A stretch of 64,000 bases of DNA from CAZQQU01 sp964595625 (GTDB lineage: Bacteria; Bacteroidota; Bacteroidia; Flavobacteriales; Flavobacteriaceae), in the NCBI GenBank assembly GCA_964595625.1, contig CAZQQU010000001.1, positions 368,450 to 432,449 on the forward strand, written 5' to 3'. Within the stretch, counting starts at the first letter, position 1, and each line of letters opens with the position of its first letter. Shown here in pieces: positions 35,538 through 44,807 of the stretch. Below the pieces are notes generated by a model, which saw nothing but the letters and a program-made list of their open reading frames with translations, searched no databases and was not told where the DNA came from. The position numbers and the translations under genes are program-made.

Positions 35538-35545
35538 TATTTTTG
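35538..35545 (+). promoter_or_regulatory. Candidate -7 promoter box of ribD
   Basis: TATTTTTG, 24 bases before the proposed GTG start. No clear -33 element; the -33 area falls at the prmC start. Confidence 0.35.
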
Positions 35546-35569
35546 TGGAGTAAAAATAAGATTATTTTA

Positions 35570-36613
35570 GTGTTACCCGAACAAAAATATATGCACCGCT
35601 GCTTACAACTAGCGAAAAACGGATTGGGAACTACCTATCCAAATCCCTTAGTAGGCAGTGTGGTGGTACATAATCAACAAATAATTGGAGAAGGTTGGCA
35701 TTATCAAGCTGGAGAACCCCATGCGGAAGTTCAAGCCATTCGCCGTGTGAAGCAAGAACACGTATTGAGTGAATCAACCTTATATGTTAATTTGGAACCT
35801 TGTTCGCATCACGGAAAGACTCCTCCTTGTGCCGATTTAATTATCGAAAAAAAAATTCCTCGAGTGGTAGTGGGTTGCCTAGATCCCAACGAAAAAGTTG
35901 CGGGCCGAGGCATTCAAAAACTACAACAGGCCGGGATCGAAGTAGTCGTAGGTGTACTCGAAAAAGAATCTATAGAGCTCAATCGGCGTTTCTTTACTTT
36001 TCATCAAAAAAAACGGCCTTATATTCTCTTAAAGTGGGCGGTTTCTCAAGATGGGTATATAGCTCCTGCTAATCAACCTCCAGGAACTATTGTGTGGCTA
36101 ACCCAGCCCAGTTCTAGACAACTGGTACATCTATGGCGTAGTCAAGAACAAGCTATCTTGACGGGAACTAATACCGTTCGTTTGGACAATCCCCAACTTA
36201 ATGTACGACTGGTAAGCGGCCCGAATCCTACCCGTATTATCCTGGATAAAAACCGAAGCATACCCCCTCATTATAAAGTCTATGACGACCAAATAAAAAC
36301 CTTGGTTATCACGTCCCAAAAACCTGTAGACAACCCGTACTTAAACACCCGTTATGAAACCTTAGATTTTGATAAACCTTGGGTTGATCAACTTTGTGAA
36401 TTACTTTACCAATATCAAATCCAATCACTAATTGTGGAGGGCGGGAGTTATACTTTACAACAATTTATCAATGAAAATCTCTGGGATGAAGCTCGGGTTT
36501 TTAGCGCTCCCATTAATTTTGGAAAAGGGGTAAAACAACCGATTTTCGAAGGACATCTAGAAAGAGAAATAACACTTCAATTAGACCGTTTAAAAATCTA
36601 TAGAAACCTATGA
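35570..36613 (+). CDS. ribD: Bifunctional diaminohydroxyphosphoribosylaminopyrimidine deaminase / reductase
   Basis: Two successive steps of riboflavin synthesis. About 347 residues from GTG 35570 (MLPEQKYMHRCLQLAKNG), chosen because the family N-terminus has few residues before YM-RCL; a TTG at 35543 would add nine. The deaminase domain has zinc ligands in GEPHAEVQAI and NLEPCSHHGKTPPC. The reductase domain follows (YILLKWAVSQDGYIA; AILTGTNTVRLDNPQL; IVEGGSYTLQQFI). Its product pathway supplies FMN for the NQR complex encoded further along. The stop overlaps the next ATG as ATGA. Confidence 0.95.
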   Translation: MLPEQKYMHRCLQLAKNGLGTTYPNPLVGSVVVHNQQIIGEGWHYQAGEPHAEVQAIRRVKQEHVLSESTLYVNLEPCSHHGKTPPCADLIIEKKIPRVVVGCLDPNEKVAGRGIQKLQQAGIEVVVGVLEKESIELNRRFFTFHQKKRPYILLKWAVSQDGYIAPANQPPGTIVWLTQPSSRQLVHLWRSQEQAILTGTNTVRLDNPQLNVRLVSGPNPTRIILDKNRSIPPHYKVYDDQIKTLVITSQKPVDNPYLNTRYETLDFDKPWVDQLCELLYQYQIQSLIVEGGSYTLQQFINENLWDEARVFSAPINFGKGVKQPIFEGHLEREITLQLDRLKIYRNL

Positions 36614-37461
36614 TTTATCTCGTATTGAGTGTTCTTAGCTCCAGTGTTTTGTACATCATTTTTAAACTTTTTACGAGGTATGAGGTAAACAATCTACATG
36701 CTATTACGATCAATTATTGGACAGCCTATTCCTTGGGATTTATTTTAGCTCCCGTAAAAATTCCCTTAGAAGAACTTCCTCAAGAACCTTGGTTTTTTTA
36801 TGCGCTGGGGTTGGGTTTATTATTCATTAGTGTTTTTACGATTATGGCTTATACCTCTCAACAAAATGGAGTTTCCATAGCCTCGACAGTTTCGAAAATG
36901 TCGGTAATAATTCCGGTGACAGCCGGTATAATTTTATATCAAGAAAGTAGTGATTTACTAAAAATCATTGGTATTGCCGTGGCACTAGTAGCTGTATATT
37001 TGACAACTTCCCAAAACCAATTCAGTGAGTCGCGTCGCTCGTGGTTGTTTCCTCTATTACTTTTTATCGGCTCAGGAATTATAGATACCTCTATTAAATT
37101 TGTAGAAACCCATTATGTATCCACTACAAGTACAGCACTATTTTCAGCCATTTTATTTTTATTTGCAGGTATCTTCGGCCTGATTTTTATCGTACTTACC
37201 CGAAAAATAAAACTCAAACGCGCCAGTGTAGTGGGTGGAATTGTGTTAGGAATTCCCAATTATTTTTCGATTTATTTTTTAATTAAAACTTTGTCGACCC
37301 CCGGCATTGAAAGTTCCACTGCATTTACTATCATAAACGTAGCCATTGTAGCATTATCTACCTTTTTTGGGTTAGTTATATTTAAAGAAAAACTTTCCAC
37401 CAAAAATAAGTGGGGCATTGTTTTGGCTCTTTTAAGTATTTATATTGTGGCGTATTTTTAA
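36610..37461 (+). CDS. EamA/DMT family transporter
   Basis: A 283-residue membrane protein with ten predicted helices in two repeats of five, the drug/metabolite transporter layout. Recognisable segments are ALGLGLLFISVFTIMAYTSQQNGVSIASTVSKMSVIIPV (first repeat) and the second-repeat ending AFTIINVAIVALSTFFGLVIFKEKLSTKNKWGIVLALLSIYIVAYF. The substrate is unknown. Translation is coupled with ribD by a 4-base overlap, so a metabolite of flavin or nucleotide metabolism is conceivable, but this is only positional. Confidence 0.9.
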   Translation: MIYLVLSVLSSSVLYIIFKLFTRYEVNNLHAITINYWTAYSLGFILAPVKIPLEELPQEPWFFYALGLGLLFISVFTIMAYTSQQNGVSIASTVSKMSVIIPVTAGIILYQESSDLLKIIGIAVALVAVYLTTSQNQFSESRRSWLFPLLLFIGSGIIDTSIKFVETHYVSTTSTALFSAILFLFAGIFGLIFIVLTRKIKLKRASVVGGIVLGIPNYFSIYFLIKTLSTPGIESSTAFTIINVAIVALSTFFGLVIFKEKLSTKNKWGIVLALLSIYIVAYF

Positions 37462-37466
37462 TTAGT

Positions 37467-38084
37467 ATGGAACCCGCAACAGACACCTATCGAACTATTA
37501 TTTCAGCTTCCAATGAAGTAATATATAAGGTCAAAGGCAGTAAGTTTTTGGGATATTGCTTCCCGATGTTATTAGAAGAAGACCTAGTGAACTATTTAGG
37601 TCAACTCAAAAAAGAACACCACCAAGCCAGGCATCATTGTTATGCCTATCAACTGGGAGTGGAACAAATACAATACCGCATCCAAGATGATGGAGAACCT
37701 TCTGGAACTGCTGGCCTCCCGATATACGGACAAATTCAATCGTTTGAGGTCACCAATATTTTGGTGGTGGTGGTTCGGTATTTTGGAGGAACTAAATTGG
37801 GTGTTGGAGGTTTGATAGCCGCTTACAAAGAATGTGCTCGATTAGCGCTAGAAAATTGTAAAATTATAACTAAGACCATCAACCATACTTTTGAATTGCA
37901 GTATGATTATAAGGATATGAATTCGGTGATGCGTATTATCAAAGAATTACAAATTGAAATTCTCCACCAAAAGGCCTCCTATAATTGTCAGTCATTAATT
38001 GCCATTCGAAAAAATAAAGTAGAGGAAATGTTGAATGCATTGGCACCCCTTTACGAGGTTAAAATCAAACCCATTAGTTCATAG
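37467..38084 (+). CDS. YigZ/IMPACT family protein
   Basis: A 205-residue protein of the YigZ (UPF0029) family. The N-terminal domain has VKGSKFLGYCFPM, HHQARHHCYAYQLG, then the invariant DDGEPSGTAGLPI and VVVVRYFGGTKLGVGGLI. The C-terminal ferredoxin-like domain (about residues 135-200) has the DYKDMNSVMR segment. Eukaryotic IMPACT acts in translation control; bacterial function is uncertain. ATG 37467 is 5 bases after the transporter stop. The last 11 bases overlap the convergent apaG. Confidence 0.93.
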   Translation: MEPATDTYRTIISASNEVIYKVKGSKFLGYCFPMLLEEDLVNYLGQLKKEHHQARHHCYAYQLGVEQIQYRIQDDGEPSGTAGLPIYGQIQSFEVTNILVVVVRYFGGTKLGVGGLIAAYKECARLALENCKIITKTINHTFELQYDYKDMNSVMRIIKELQIEILHQKASYNCQSLIAIRKNKVEEMLNALAPLYEVKIKPISS

Positions 38085-38460
38085 CAAAAGGAGCCGAAAG
38101 TTTGAACCCGGGAATGTTTACTCGAAAAGTTCTGGAAGTATTGAGATTAACCATCGTATAATATCCTTTCATGGCACCAAAAGAAGAAAATAGCAAGCAA
38201 CCGGATGTATAGCTATGAGATTCACCGGGTTTAAGTACCGGTTTTTTTCCCACTACCCCTTCTCCACTGACAATTTCAACCTCGTTTAAAGAGTCACTTA
38301 TTTTCCAATATCTGGAAAATAACTGAACCGAATCTTTGCTTTGGTTTTCAATTTGAATGGTATATCGAAAAGCATACAAGAGTCGATCTTTTTTAAAAAA
38401 TGACCCTTCATAACCGGTGACCACCGAAATTTTAATTCCTTGTGTAATTTGTTGTACCAT
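38074..38460 (-). CDS. apaG: ApaG family protein
   Basis: A 128-residue single-domain protein of fibronectin-III-like beta fold (DUF525). GIKISVVTGYEGSF, AFRYTIQIENQSKDSVQLFSRYWKI, EVEIVSGEGVVGKKPVLKPGESHSYTSGCLL and MKGYYTMVN are all family-typical. E. coli ApaG was linked to Co2+/Mg2+ phenotypes, and its biochemical role is unclear. It lies downstream of the DUF5103 gene on the same strand (114-base gap) and overlaps yigZ at the 3' end. Confidence 0.94.
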   Translation of the reverse strand: MVQQITQGIKISVVTGYEGSFFKKDRLLYAFRYTIQIENQSKDSVQLFSRYWKISDSLNEVEIVSGEGVVGKKPVLKPGESHSYTSGCLLFSSFGAMKGYYTMVNLNTSRTFRVNIPGFKLSAPFAMN

Positions 38461-38574
38461 GCAATGGGTATAGACGTTGCTAATATAGTACTAAAATTTT
38501 AATTTCGTTGGCTAAAAAAATCAGATTTATTCAATTTAAATGTAAACGAGATAGAGGTAAGAAATACTATTTCT

Positions 38575-39825
38575 TTAGTGTGAAATATTTTCAGAATTGG
38601 CCCTACCCAAACCAATTACACGATCATACCTCCCCCCCAATTCTCGATAATAAACTAGTACGGTATAATCGTTTTCCGTTTCTTCGTAATTTCCATCCAC
38701 CGCACCGATATCGAGCGTACCATCAGCGCGTTTTAAAACATATAAGAAATTGTAAAAACCTTGTTTTAAAAGCATTTCATTGCGGTATATGCCCGTAGCG
38801 GGATCGTATTCCATCCGGGTAGATTCGTCCAAAGTATAATTATTAAAGTTTCCAAATAGGTGTATTTCCTCACCCACTTGGAGATCCTCTAAGTATTGAA
38901 GGGCAAAACGTATGCGAACGTATTCAGCATCAATGTGATTGCGATCGCCTCGCAGATTTCGCACCACAAAGCGGCCATTAATATCCGGATTGTAGGTATA
39001 GCCTCGGTTATAACGAGCGGGGTTGGTATATAGGTAATTAATGTGTAAATCTTCTCGCTCTACCCGGCGAATCATAGCGGTAGCGCCCAATACATCACTA
39101 TTATCAAAATGAAGATACTCATTTCCCGCCCAAAATGCCAACTCGGCATCTTGCTTATATACCAGTTCATTGGCCATGGTAAATTGGGGTTTGATATCTG
39201 TAATAGCTGTTTTCAGGTTGTCGTTTTGTAACACCAACACCTTGACATTCTGTTGGGGATTAATCAGATTCATTCCCCGAGAGGTAATTGAAAAATTTAC
39301 TACTTGTTTGGTACGGATAAATCTGACATCGCGAGAGCGCTTTACCACCGTTGGAACGTGTACTAAGTCTTCGTAAACTATAAATTTCCTTGAAAAAACC
39401 AACTGGCGACGATCGTCATACACCTGTAGTAAATAATTTCCACTTTTGGTTATTTGCCGCACATCACGATTGGGTATTTGCAAATAGTAATGCGAGTACA
39501 TTTGCAAGGTATTAAACGAGTTTTGGTAGTTTTCGATTCGTACATCATCAAAACCACTTAAAAATTCACTCTTAGCCAGTCCGGATGGAGTCCAGTCGTA
39601 ATTGTAATGATCTATTGTATAATAATAATCTTTTTCGTCTCCAACCAAATCGTCAAAAGACAAATGTAGGCTTTCTCCTAATTTGATTATGGGCAATTGG
39701 GCTTGTGGAGTATTTCCTGAAAATTGTATGCTTTTTATAGTGGCAGGTGGATTTGTTTCTTCCACTTGAGCTTGAACCGATACTACTAGCCCCAAAGCTA
39801 GAAACAATAAAGAGTAACTTTTCAT
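38575..39825 (-). CDS. DUF5103 exported protein
   Basis: A 416-residue protein with a signal peptide (MKSYSLLFLALGLVVSVQAQ). The start is ATG 39825, one codon inside a TTG. The mature chain is beta-rich, in the order SIQFSGNTPQAQLPIIKLGESLHLSFDDL, YYYTIDHYNYDWTPSGLAKSEFLSGF, FNTLQMYSHYYLQIPN, and a later VGEEIHLFGNFNNYTLDESTRMEYD carbohydrate-binding-like segment. It matches the DUF5103 family of Bacteroidota. The function is unknown; it is likely a periplasmic or outer-membrane-associated protein. Confidence 0.9.
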   Translation of the reverse strand: MKSYSLLFLALGLVVSVQAQVEETNPPATIKSIQFSGNTPQAQLPIIKLGESLHLSFDDLVGDEKDYYYTIDHYNYDWTPSGLAKSEFLSGFDDVRIENYQNSFNTLQMYSHYYLQIPNRDVRQITKSGNYLLQVYDDRRQLVFSRKFIVYEDLVHVPTVVKRSRDVRFIRTKQVVNFSITSRGMNLINPQQNVKVLVLQNDNLKTAITDIKPQFTMANELVYKQDAELAFWAGNEYLHFDNSDVLGATAMIRRVEREDLHINYLYTNPARYNRGYTYNPDINGRFVVRNLRGDRNHIDAEYVRIRFALQYLEDLQVGEEIHLFGNFNNYTLDESTRMEYDPATGIYRNEMLLKQGFYNFLYVLKRADGTLDIGAVDGNYEETENDYTVLVYYRELGGRYDRVIGLGRANSENISH

Positions 39826-40002
39826 CAAAAATGTTTATGTTTTATGTATTGCTTTTATAAAAAGCTAATATACTACAATTAAATATTTCTGCTACCCAAG
39901 ACAAAAAAAGCTGCCCAATAACTATAAAAAATTTCACAATTTAGAACGGTTATAAATAATATTTTAATTCCCAAAATACCTAATAAATCATGGTAAAATA
40001 AT

Positions 40003-40010
40003 TAAATTTG
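40003..40010 (+). promoter_or_regulatory. Candidate -7 promoter box of the nqr operon
   Basis: TAAATTTG fits TAnnTTTG, 67 bases before nqrA. The -33 side is AT-rich without TTTG. A 14-bp palindrome begins 5 bases downstream, where transcription would start. Confidence 0.5.
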
Positions 40011-40014
40011 TACG

Positions 40015-40028
40015 CCTTTTTAAAAAGG
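40015..40028. repeat. Palindrome at the nqr transcription start
   Basis: CCTTTTTAAAAAGG, a perfect 14-bp palindrome straddling the predicted start site of the nqr transcript. Position suggests an operator or a 5'-end structure. Confidence 0.45.
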
Positions 40029-40076
40029 TGACATTTTGATGTTTTTTTATAAAAATACTATAATTCACAACTAACT

Positions 40077-41429
40077 ATGTCACAAGACATTAGAATCAAA
40101 AAGGGTCTAAACATTCGACTCAAAGGAGCTTCTGAGAAAAAACTGACTTCAGCGCCTCGTTCTCGAACATTTTCAGTCAAACCCGCCAATTTTCATTTAA
40201 TTACCCCTAAAATGACCAAAAAAGAAGGGGAAACACTACGTGCCGGTGAAGAGTTATTTTTCTCAAGAAATTATCCGGCTATGAAATTTGTTTCTCCGGT
40301 AAGTGGGGTATTAAAAGAAATCAAACGGGGTGAGAGACGTGTCATTACAGAGATTATTATCGAAGCCGACCCCCAGGATCAGTACCATGAATATGGTACT
40401 GTAGATGTGGCAACTGCCACTCCAGAAACCCTTAAAAATCGATTGTTAGAAAGTGGTTGTTGGGCTTTTATCAAACAACGTCCGTATGACATCATTGCGC
40501 ATCCGGAAAGCCAACCCAAAGCCATATTTATTTCTGCCCATGCTACGGCACCATTAGCCGCAGATTATGAATTTACTTTAGCAGGAAAAGAAAAAGAAAT
40601 ACAGACAGCCATTACTGCTCTTGCCAAATTTACCAATGGAAAAATACACGTAGGTATAGGAAAAAACACTTCCAGTATATTTACTTCAATAAACGGAGTC
40701 ACTTTACATCGAATTAGTGGACCGCATCCCTCGGGCAATGTTGGTACAATGATAAATAAAATTGATCCGGTGAATAAAGGTGAAGTAGTTTGGACTATCA
40801 CTCCGCAAGATTTAGTGATTATCGGAAATTTATTTTTAACTGGTACATACCAAGCCGATCGAATAGTTGCACTAGCGGGATCCTCACTTAAATCACCTCA
40901 ATATTACCATACTAAAATCGGTGCAGAAGTATCGACCATGGTGTATGATTCGGGATTAAATGAAGAAAATGTACGGGTAATCAGCGGTGATGTTTTGACA
41001 GGTAATAAAGTTTCGTTAGAAGGTCATTTAGAACATTACCACAATGTAATTACTGTGATCCCCGAAGGTAATGACTATGAATTTTTTGGTTGGAACAAAC
41101 CCATATTTGATAAAATTTCTATAACCCGAGCACTTACTTTCTCGTGGTTAAATCCGAATAAAGAATTTGAATTAAATACAAATACCAACGGAGAACATCG
41201 GGCATTTGTACAAACCGGTTTATACGAACAAGTTTTCCCGTTAGATATGTATCCGATGTATCTATTGAAAGCTTGTATGGTAGAAGACTTGGAAAATATG
41301 GAACAGTTTGGAATGTATGAGGTTGCTCCAGAGGATTTTGCACTTACGGAATTTGTTTGTATATCAAAACAGCCACATCAAGAAATTATAAGAAAAGGCT
41401 TAGACCTTATGTATAAAGAACTCGGTTAA
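40077..41429 (+). CDS. nqrA: Na+-translocating NADH:quinone reductase subunit A
   Basis: A cytoplasmic-facing subunit of the Na+-pumping NADH:quinone reductase, 450 residues, close to the Vibrio protein. IRIKKGLNIRLKGASEK starts the biotin-carboxyl-carrier-like domain, with FVSPVSGVLKEIKRGERR. The Rossmann-like part includes ISAHATAPLAADYEF and GPHPSGNVGTMINKIDPV, both NqrA signatures, and the SLBB-like segment SGDVLTGNKVS follows. First gene of a six-gene operon with spacings of 4-27 bases; its likely promoter is a TAAATTTG box 67 bases upstream. Confidence 0.97.
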   Translation: MSQDIRIKKGLNIRLKGASEKKLTSAPRSRTFSVKPANFHLITPKMTKKEGETLRAGEELFFSRNYPAMKFVSPVSGVLKEIKRGERRVITEIIIEADPQDQYHEYGTVDVATATPETLKNRLLESGCWAFIKQRPYDIIAHPESQPKAIFISAHATAPLAADYEFTLAGKEKEIQTAITALAKFTNGKIHVGIGKNTSSIFTSINGVTLHRISGPHPSGNVGTMINKIDPVNKGEVVWTITPQDLVIIGNLFLTGTYQADRIVALAGSSLKSPQYYHTKIGAEVSTMVYDSGLNEENVRVISGDVLTGNKVSLEGHLEHYHNVITVIPEGNDYEFFGWNKPIFDKISITRALTFSWLNPNKEFELNTNTNGEHRAFVQTGLYEQVFPLDMYPMYLLKACMVEDLENMEQFGMYEVAPEDFALTEFVCISKQPHQEIIRKGLDLMYKELG

Positions 41430-41436
41430 TACAGTT

Positions 41437-42657
41437 ATGGGACTAAAAAAGAAACTTCACGATTTAAAATTAAAATACCAAGGTACCAAGTGGCAAACCA
41501 CATTTAATGCGCTTCACACCTTTTTGTATTTACCCAATGAAACTACCCACTCGGGTAGCCACATCAGGGCGGCAGACGATTTAAAAAGAACTATGAATAC
41601 GGTCATTATGGCCTTAGTTCCGTGTTTATTATTTGGTATTTTTAATACCGGATATCAACATTATGCTGCCATTAATGGTTTCCCCCAGGATTTTTCACTT
41701 TGGGAACACTTTATTACCTGGGACAATTTTTCAGTTGGTGCTATGACTGTACTTCCCTTGGTGTTAGTATCCTACGGAGTGGGCTTGGGTATTGAATTTG
41801 TTTTTGCTTCCATCCGTAAACACGAAGTGGAAGAAGGATATTTAGTAACGGGTATGTTAGTACCTCTTATTGTACCAGTGGATGTTCCCTTATGGATGTT
41901 AGCAGTAGCAGTAGCTTTTGGGGTTATTATTGGAAAAGAAATTTTCGGAGGTACTGGAATGAATATTTTAAATCCGGCATTAACCATCCGAGCCTTTTTA
42001 TTCTTTGCCTACCCTACTTGGATGAGTGGTGATAAAGTTTGGGTGCACGGAGCAACCGAACGAGCCCAAGAAATAGCTGATGGAGCTTCTCTAGACGCTA
42101 TATCAGGAGAAACTATCCTCGGTTATTATGCACAAGGATTACCCTTTGATTTTAGTCTCTCGGACATATTCTATGGTTTTATTCCCGGTTCGGTGGGAGA
42201 AACTTCTACCCTACTGATTCTTTTAGGTGGATTGTTTTTAATATTTTCCAAAGTAGCTAGCTGGAGAATTATGGTCAGCGCTGTACTGGGTGCTCTTACT
42301 ATGGGACTAATTTTTAATGGTGTGGTAGAAGCGGGATGGATTAAAGAATCCAGTAGTTTCTTCTCCTTGATGAGTATTGAATTTTGGCATCATTTACTCT
42401 TAGGAGGTTTAGCCTTTGGTATCGTTTATATGGCTACTGATCCAGTGACGGGTGCCCAAACCAATATTGGTAAATGGTGGTACGGATTCTTTATCGGATT
42501 TATTTCGGTGATGATACGTGTCTTTAACCCAGCTTATCCCGAAGGTGTATTCTTAGCAATTTTACTCATGAATGTATTTGCACCTACCATTGATTATTAC
42601 GTGGTACAAGCCAACGCCAATAAGAGACTAAAACGTTTAAAAGTTAAAACTACCTAA
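41437..42657 (+). CDS. nqrB: Na+-translocating NADH:quinone reductase subunit B
   Basis: An integral membrane subunit with about ten helices; 406 residues. It carries a covalently bound FMN: the attachment site is Thr226 in DAISGETILG. The motif DxxSGxT is recognised by ApbE, whose gene lies about 7 kb downstream. Other signatures are RAADDLKRTMNTVI near the N-terminus, GMLVPLIVPVDVPLWM, and FGGTGMNILNPALTIRAFLFF. In the complex it binds quinone and lines the sodium path. It begins 7 bases after the nqrA stop. Confidence 0.97.
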   Translation: MGLKKKLHDLKLKYQGTKWQTTFNALHTFLYLPNETTHSGSHIRAADDLKRTMNTVIMALVPCLLFGIFNTGYQHYAAINGFPQDFSLWEHFITWDNFSVGAMTVLPLVLVSYGVGLGIEFVFASIRKHEVEEGYLVTGMLVPLIVPVDVPLWMLAVAVAFGVIIGKEIFGGTGMNILNPALTIRAFLFFAYPTWMSGDKVWVHGATERAQEIADGASLDAISGETILGYYAQGLPFDFSLSDIFYGFIPGSVGETSTLLILLGGLFLIFSKVASWRIMVSAVLGALTMGLIFNGVVEAGWIKESSSFFSLMSIEFWHHLLLGGLAFGIVYMATDPVTGAQTNIGKWWYGFFIGFISVMIRVFNPAYPEGVFLAILLMNVFAPTIDYYVVQANANKRLKRLKVKTT

Positions 42658-42661
42658 TATT

Positions 42662-43414
42662 ATGTCGAAAAGAACTGACAGTAATACCTATACCATAATC
42701 TTTGCTATCGTTATGGTGGTCGTAGTAGGTTCTGTATTGGCATTTGTATCCAATACATTAAGACCTACCATTTCAGAGAATGAGCGAATAGAAAAAATGC
42801 AAAACATTCTCTACGCTATGAATGTTAATAATAATTCAGGTAAAAACGATGTTATTTTTCTACCCGCTGCGGAAGCCAGTGAAAAATTTAATCAATATAT
42901 AGTAAAACAGTATATCATTGAAGGTGGTTCTATAGCGGAAGGAGATGCCTTTGGTATTGATTTAGCCCAAGAAGAAAATTTAGCTAAGTCCTCCGGATAT
43001 CAAAAAAAATTACCCGTATTTGTAGGGAATAAAGATGGCAATACCTACTATATTGTTCCTATCAGAGGTACAGGACTTTGGGGACCTATTTGGGGTTATA
43101 TATCACTTAACGACGAGTTAATTATCCAAGGAATTTTCTTAGACCATGCTAGTGAAACCCCTGGCTTGGGTGCCAACATCAAAGAGCGCTTTTTTATGGA
43201 TGACTTTATAGGTGAGCATATATTTGATGAAACGGGTTCTTTGGTTGGTGTCGCTGTGTCAAAAGGTAATAATGACCCGGAAAATAACAGGAAAACAGAC
43301 AATAAAATTGATGCAATTTCTGGTTCAACCATTACTGGTGACGGTGTATCGGCGATGATTAGGAGTTATTTAAGACAATATGTTCCCCATTTACAATCTA
43401 TAATTAACAATTAA
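42662..43414 (+). CDS. nqrC: Na+-translocating NADH:quinone reductase subunit C
   Basis: A 250-residue subunit with one N-terminal membrane helix (about 11-30) and a periplasmic FMN-binding domain. The covalent FMN site is Thr223 in DAISGSTITGDG, matching the DxxSG(A/S)T consensus. GTGLWGPIWGYISL and HASETPGLGANIKERFF are family motifs. It starts 4 bases after nqrB. Confidence 0.97.
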   Translation: MSKRTDSNTYTIIFAIVMVVVVGSVLAFVSNTLRPTISENERIEKMQNILYAMNVNNNSGKNDVIFLPAAEASEKFNQYIVKQYIIEGGSIAEGDAFGIDLAQEENLAKSSGYQKKLPVFVGNKDGNTYYIVPIRGTGLWGPIWGYISLNDELIIQGIFLDHASETPGLGANIKERFFMDDFIGEHIFDETGSLVGVAVSKGNNDPENNRKTDNKIDAISGSTITGDGVSAMIRSYLRQYVPHLQSIINN

Positions 43415-43420
43415 TAAATT

Positions 43421-44065
43421 ATGGCATTATCAAAAAAAGACAAAGCCCTTATTCTCGACCCACTGGCGGATAATAATCCAATTACTGTTCAAGTATTAGG
43501 AATTTGTTCGGCTTTAGCTATTACTGCACAATTAAAGGCTTCCATAGTTATGGCTGTATCTGTGGTATTTGTTTTGGCCTTAGGAAATGTGGTAATTTCA
43601 CTGATGAGAAATATTATACCTTCTAAAATAAGAATTATTGTACAACTTGTCGTTGTAGCAAGTTTAGTTATTATAGTTGACTTATTTCTAAAGGCATTTT
43701 CTTATGAACTGAGTAAACAGTTATCGGTTTTTATCGGATTGATCATAACCAACTGTATTATCATGGGACGTTTTGAGGCTTTTGCCCTAGGAAACAAACC
43801 CTGGCCTTCATTTCTTGACGGAATAGGTAATGCGGCAGGTTATGGAATCATTTTGGTAATTGTCGGCTTTTTTAGAGAACTCTTAGGATCAGGTACCTTA
43901 TTTGGGTACCCTGTTTTAGGAGATCCCATTGCCAAAACTGGTTTATATGCTATTGGGTATGAAAACAACGGATTTATGCTATTATCTCCCATGGCTCTTA
44001 TCGTAGTGGGGATTATTATCTGGATACAACGTATTCGTAACCCCCAATTAGTAGAAGAAGATTAA
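43421..44065 (+). CDS. nqrD: Na+-translocating NADH:quinone reductase subunit D
   Basis: A 214-residue membrane subunit with six helices, of the inverted-repeat NqrD/RnfE family. LDPLADNNPITVQVLGICSALAIT opens it, and the central FIGLIITNCIIMGRFEAFAL contains the NC motif whose cysteine helps hold the iron centre between NqrD and NqrE. SFLDGIGNAAGYGIILVIVGFFRELLGSGTLFG is diagnostic. 6-base gap after nqrC. Confidence 0.97.
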   Translation: MALSKKDKALILDPLADNNPITVQVLGICSALAITAQLKASIVMAVSVVFVLALGNVVISLMRNIIPSKIRIIVQLVVVASLVIIVDLFLKAFSYELSKQLSVFIGLIITNCIIMGRFEAFALGNKPWPSFLDGIGNAAGYGIILVIVGFFRELLGSGTLFGYPVLGDPIAKTGLYAIGYENNGFMLLSPMALIVVGIIIWIQRIRNPQLVEED

Positions 44066-44092
44066 AATTATCACCCAAACACTTTTTAAATA

Positions 44093-44803
44093 ATGGAACA
44101 CTTAGAATTATTTTTTAAATCCATCTTCGTTGACAATATGATTTTTGCCACATTCCTGGGAATGTGTTCCTACTTAGCTGTTTCTAAAAAAGTGAAAACA
44201 GCTGTGGGTTTGGGGGCAGCCGTAATCTTTGTCCTTGCGGTAACTGTACCTCTTAACTGGTTATTGGATCAATATATTTTAAAACCCGGTGCACTTTCAT
44301 GGTTAGGCCCTGAATATGCTTCTTATGATTTGAGTTTTCTTTCTCTAATCCTTTTTATTGCCACTGTTGCTACTATGGTTCAACTGGTAGAAATTGTTGT
44401 TGAAAAATTTTCTCCGGGACTTTATAACTCCTTAGGAATATTCTTGCCTTTAATTGCTGTAAACTGTGCCATTTTAGGTGGATCACTTTTTATGCAATCT
44501 CGGGATATTGCAACTTTGGATTTAGCTTTTAATTATGGATTCAGTTCAGGAATTGGATGGTTTATTGCTATAGTAACCATTGCAGCTATTCGTGAAAAAA
44601 TTAGATACTCCAATGTACCTGCTCCCCTCAGAGGGCTTGGAATTACCTTTATCATAACCGGATTAATGGCCATCGGTTTTATGAGTTTTGGTGGTATGCT
44701 TACGGGTGGCAGTGACGAAGAAGAAACCGTTGAAACTAGCACAACATTGAATTCCTCTACCGAAAACAACGGTATCGTTGAAAACAATAATGAAATAAAA
44801 TAA
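44093..44803 (+). CDS. nqrE: Na+-translocating NADH:quinone reductase subunit E
   Basis: A membrane subunit homologous to NqrD; 236 residues with six helices. The two Cys-containing half-motifs are FLGMCSYLAVSKKVKTAVGLG and LPLIAVNCAILGGSLFM, which with NqrD form the intramembrane iron site. The C-terminus is extended by an acidic, Asn/Thr-rich tail (residues about 208-236) that is not part of the core and is predicted cytoplasmic or disordered. 27 bases after nqrD. Confidence 0.97.
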   Translation: MEHLELFFKSIFVDNMIFATFLGMCSYLAVSKKVKTAVGLGAAVIFVLAVTVPLNWLLDQYILKPGALSWLGPEYASYDLSFLSLILFIATVATMVQLVEIVVEKFSPGLYNSLGIFLPLIAVNCAILGGSLFMQSRDIATLDLAFNYGFSSGIGWFIAIVTIAAIREKIRYSNVPAPLRGLGITFIITGLMAIGFMSFGGMLTGGSDEEETVETSTTLNSSTENNGIVENNNEIK

Positions 44804-44807
44804 GAGT

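Noticed and set aside
35530..35569. FMN riboswitch upstream of ribD
   Set aside because: Only 40 bases separate the prmC and ribD starts, too few for that structure.
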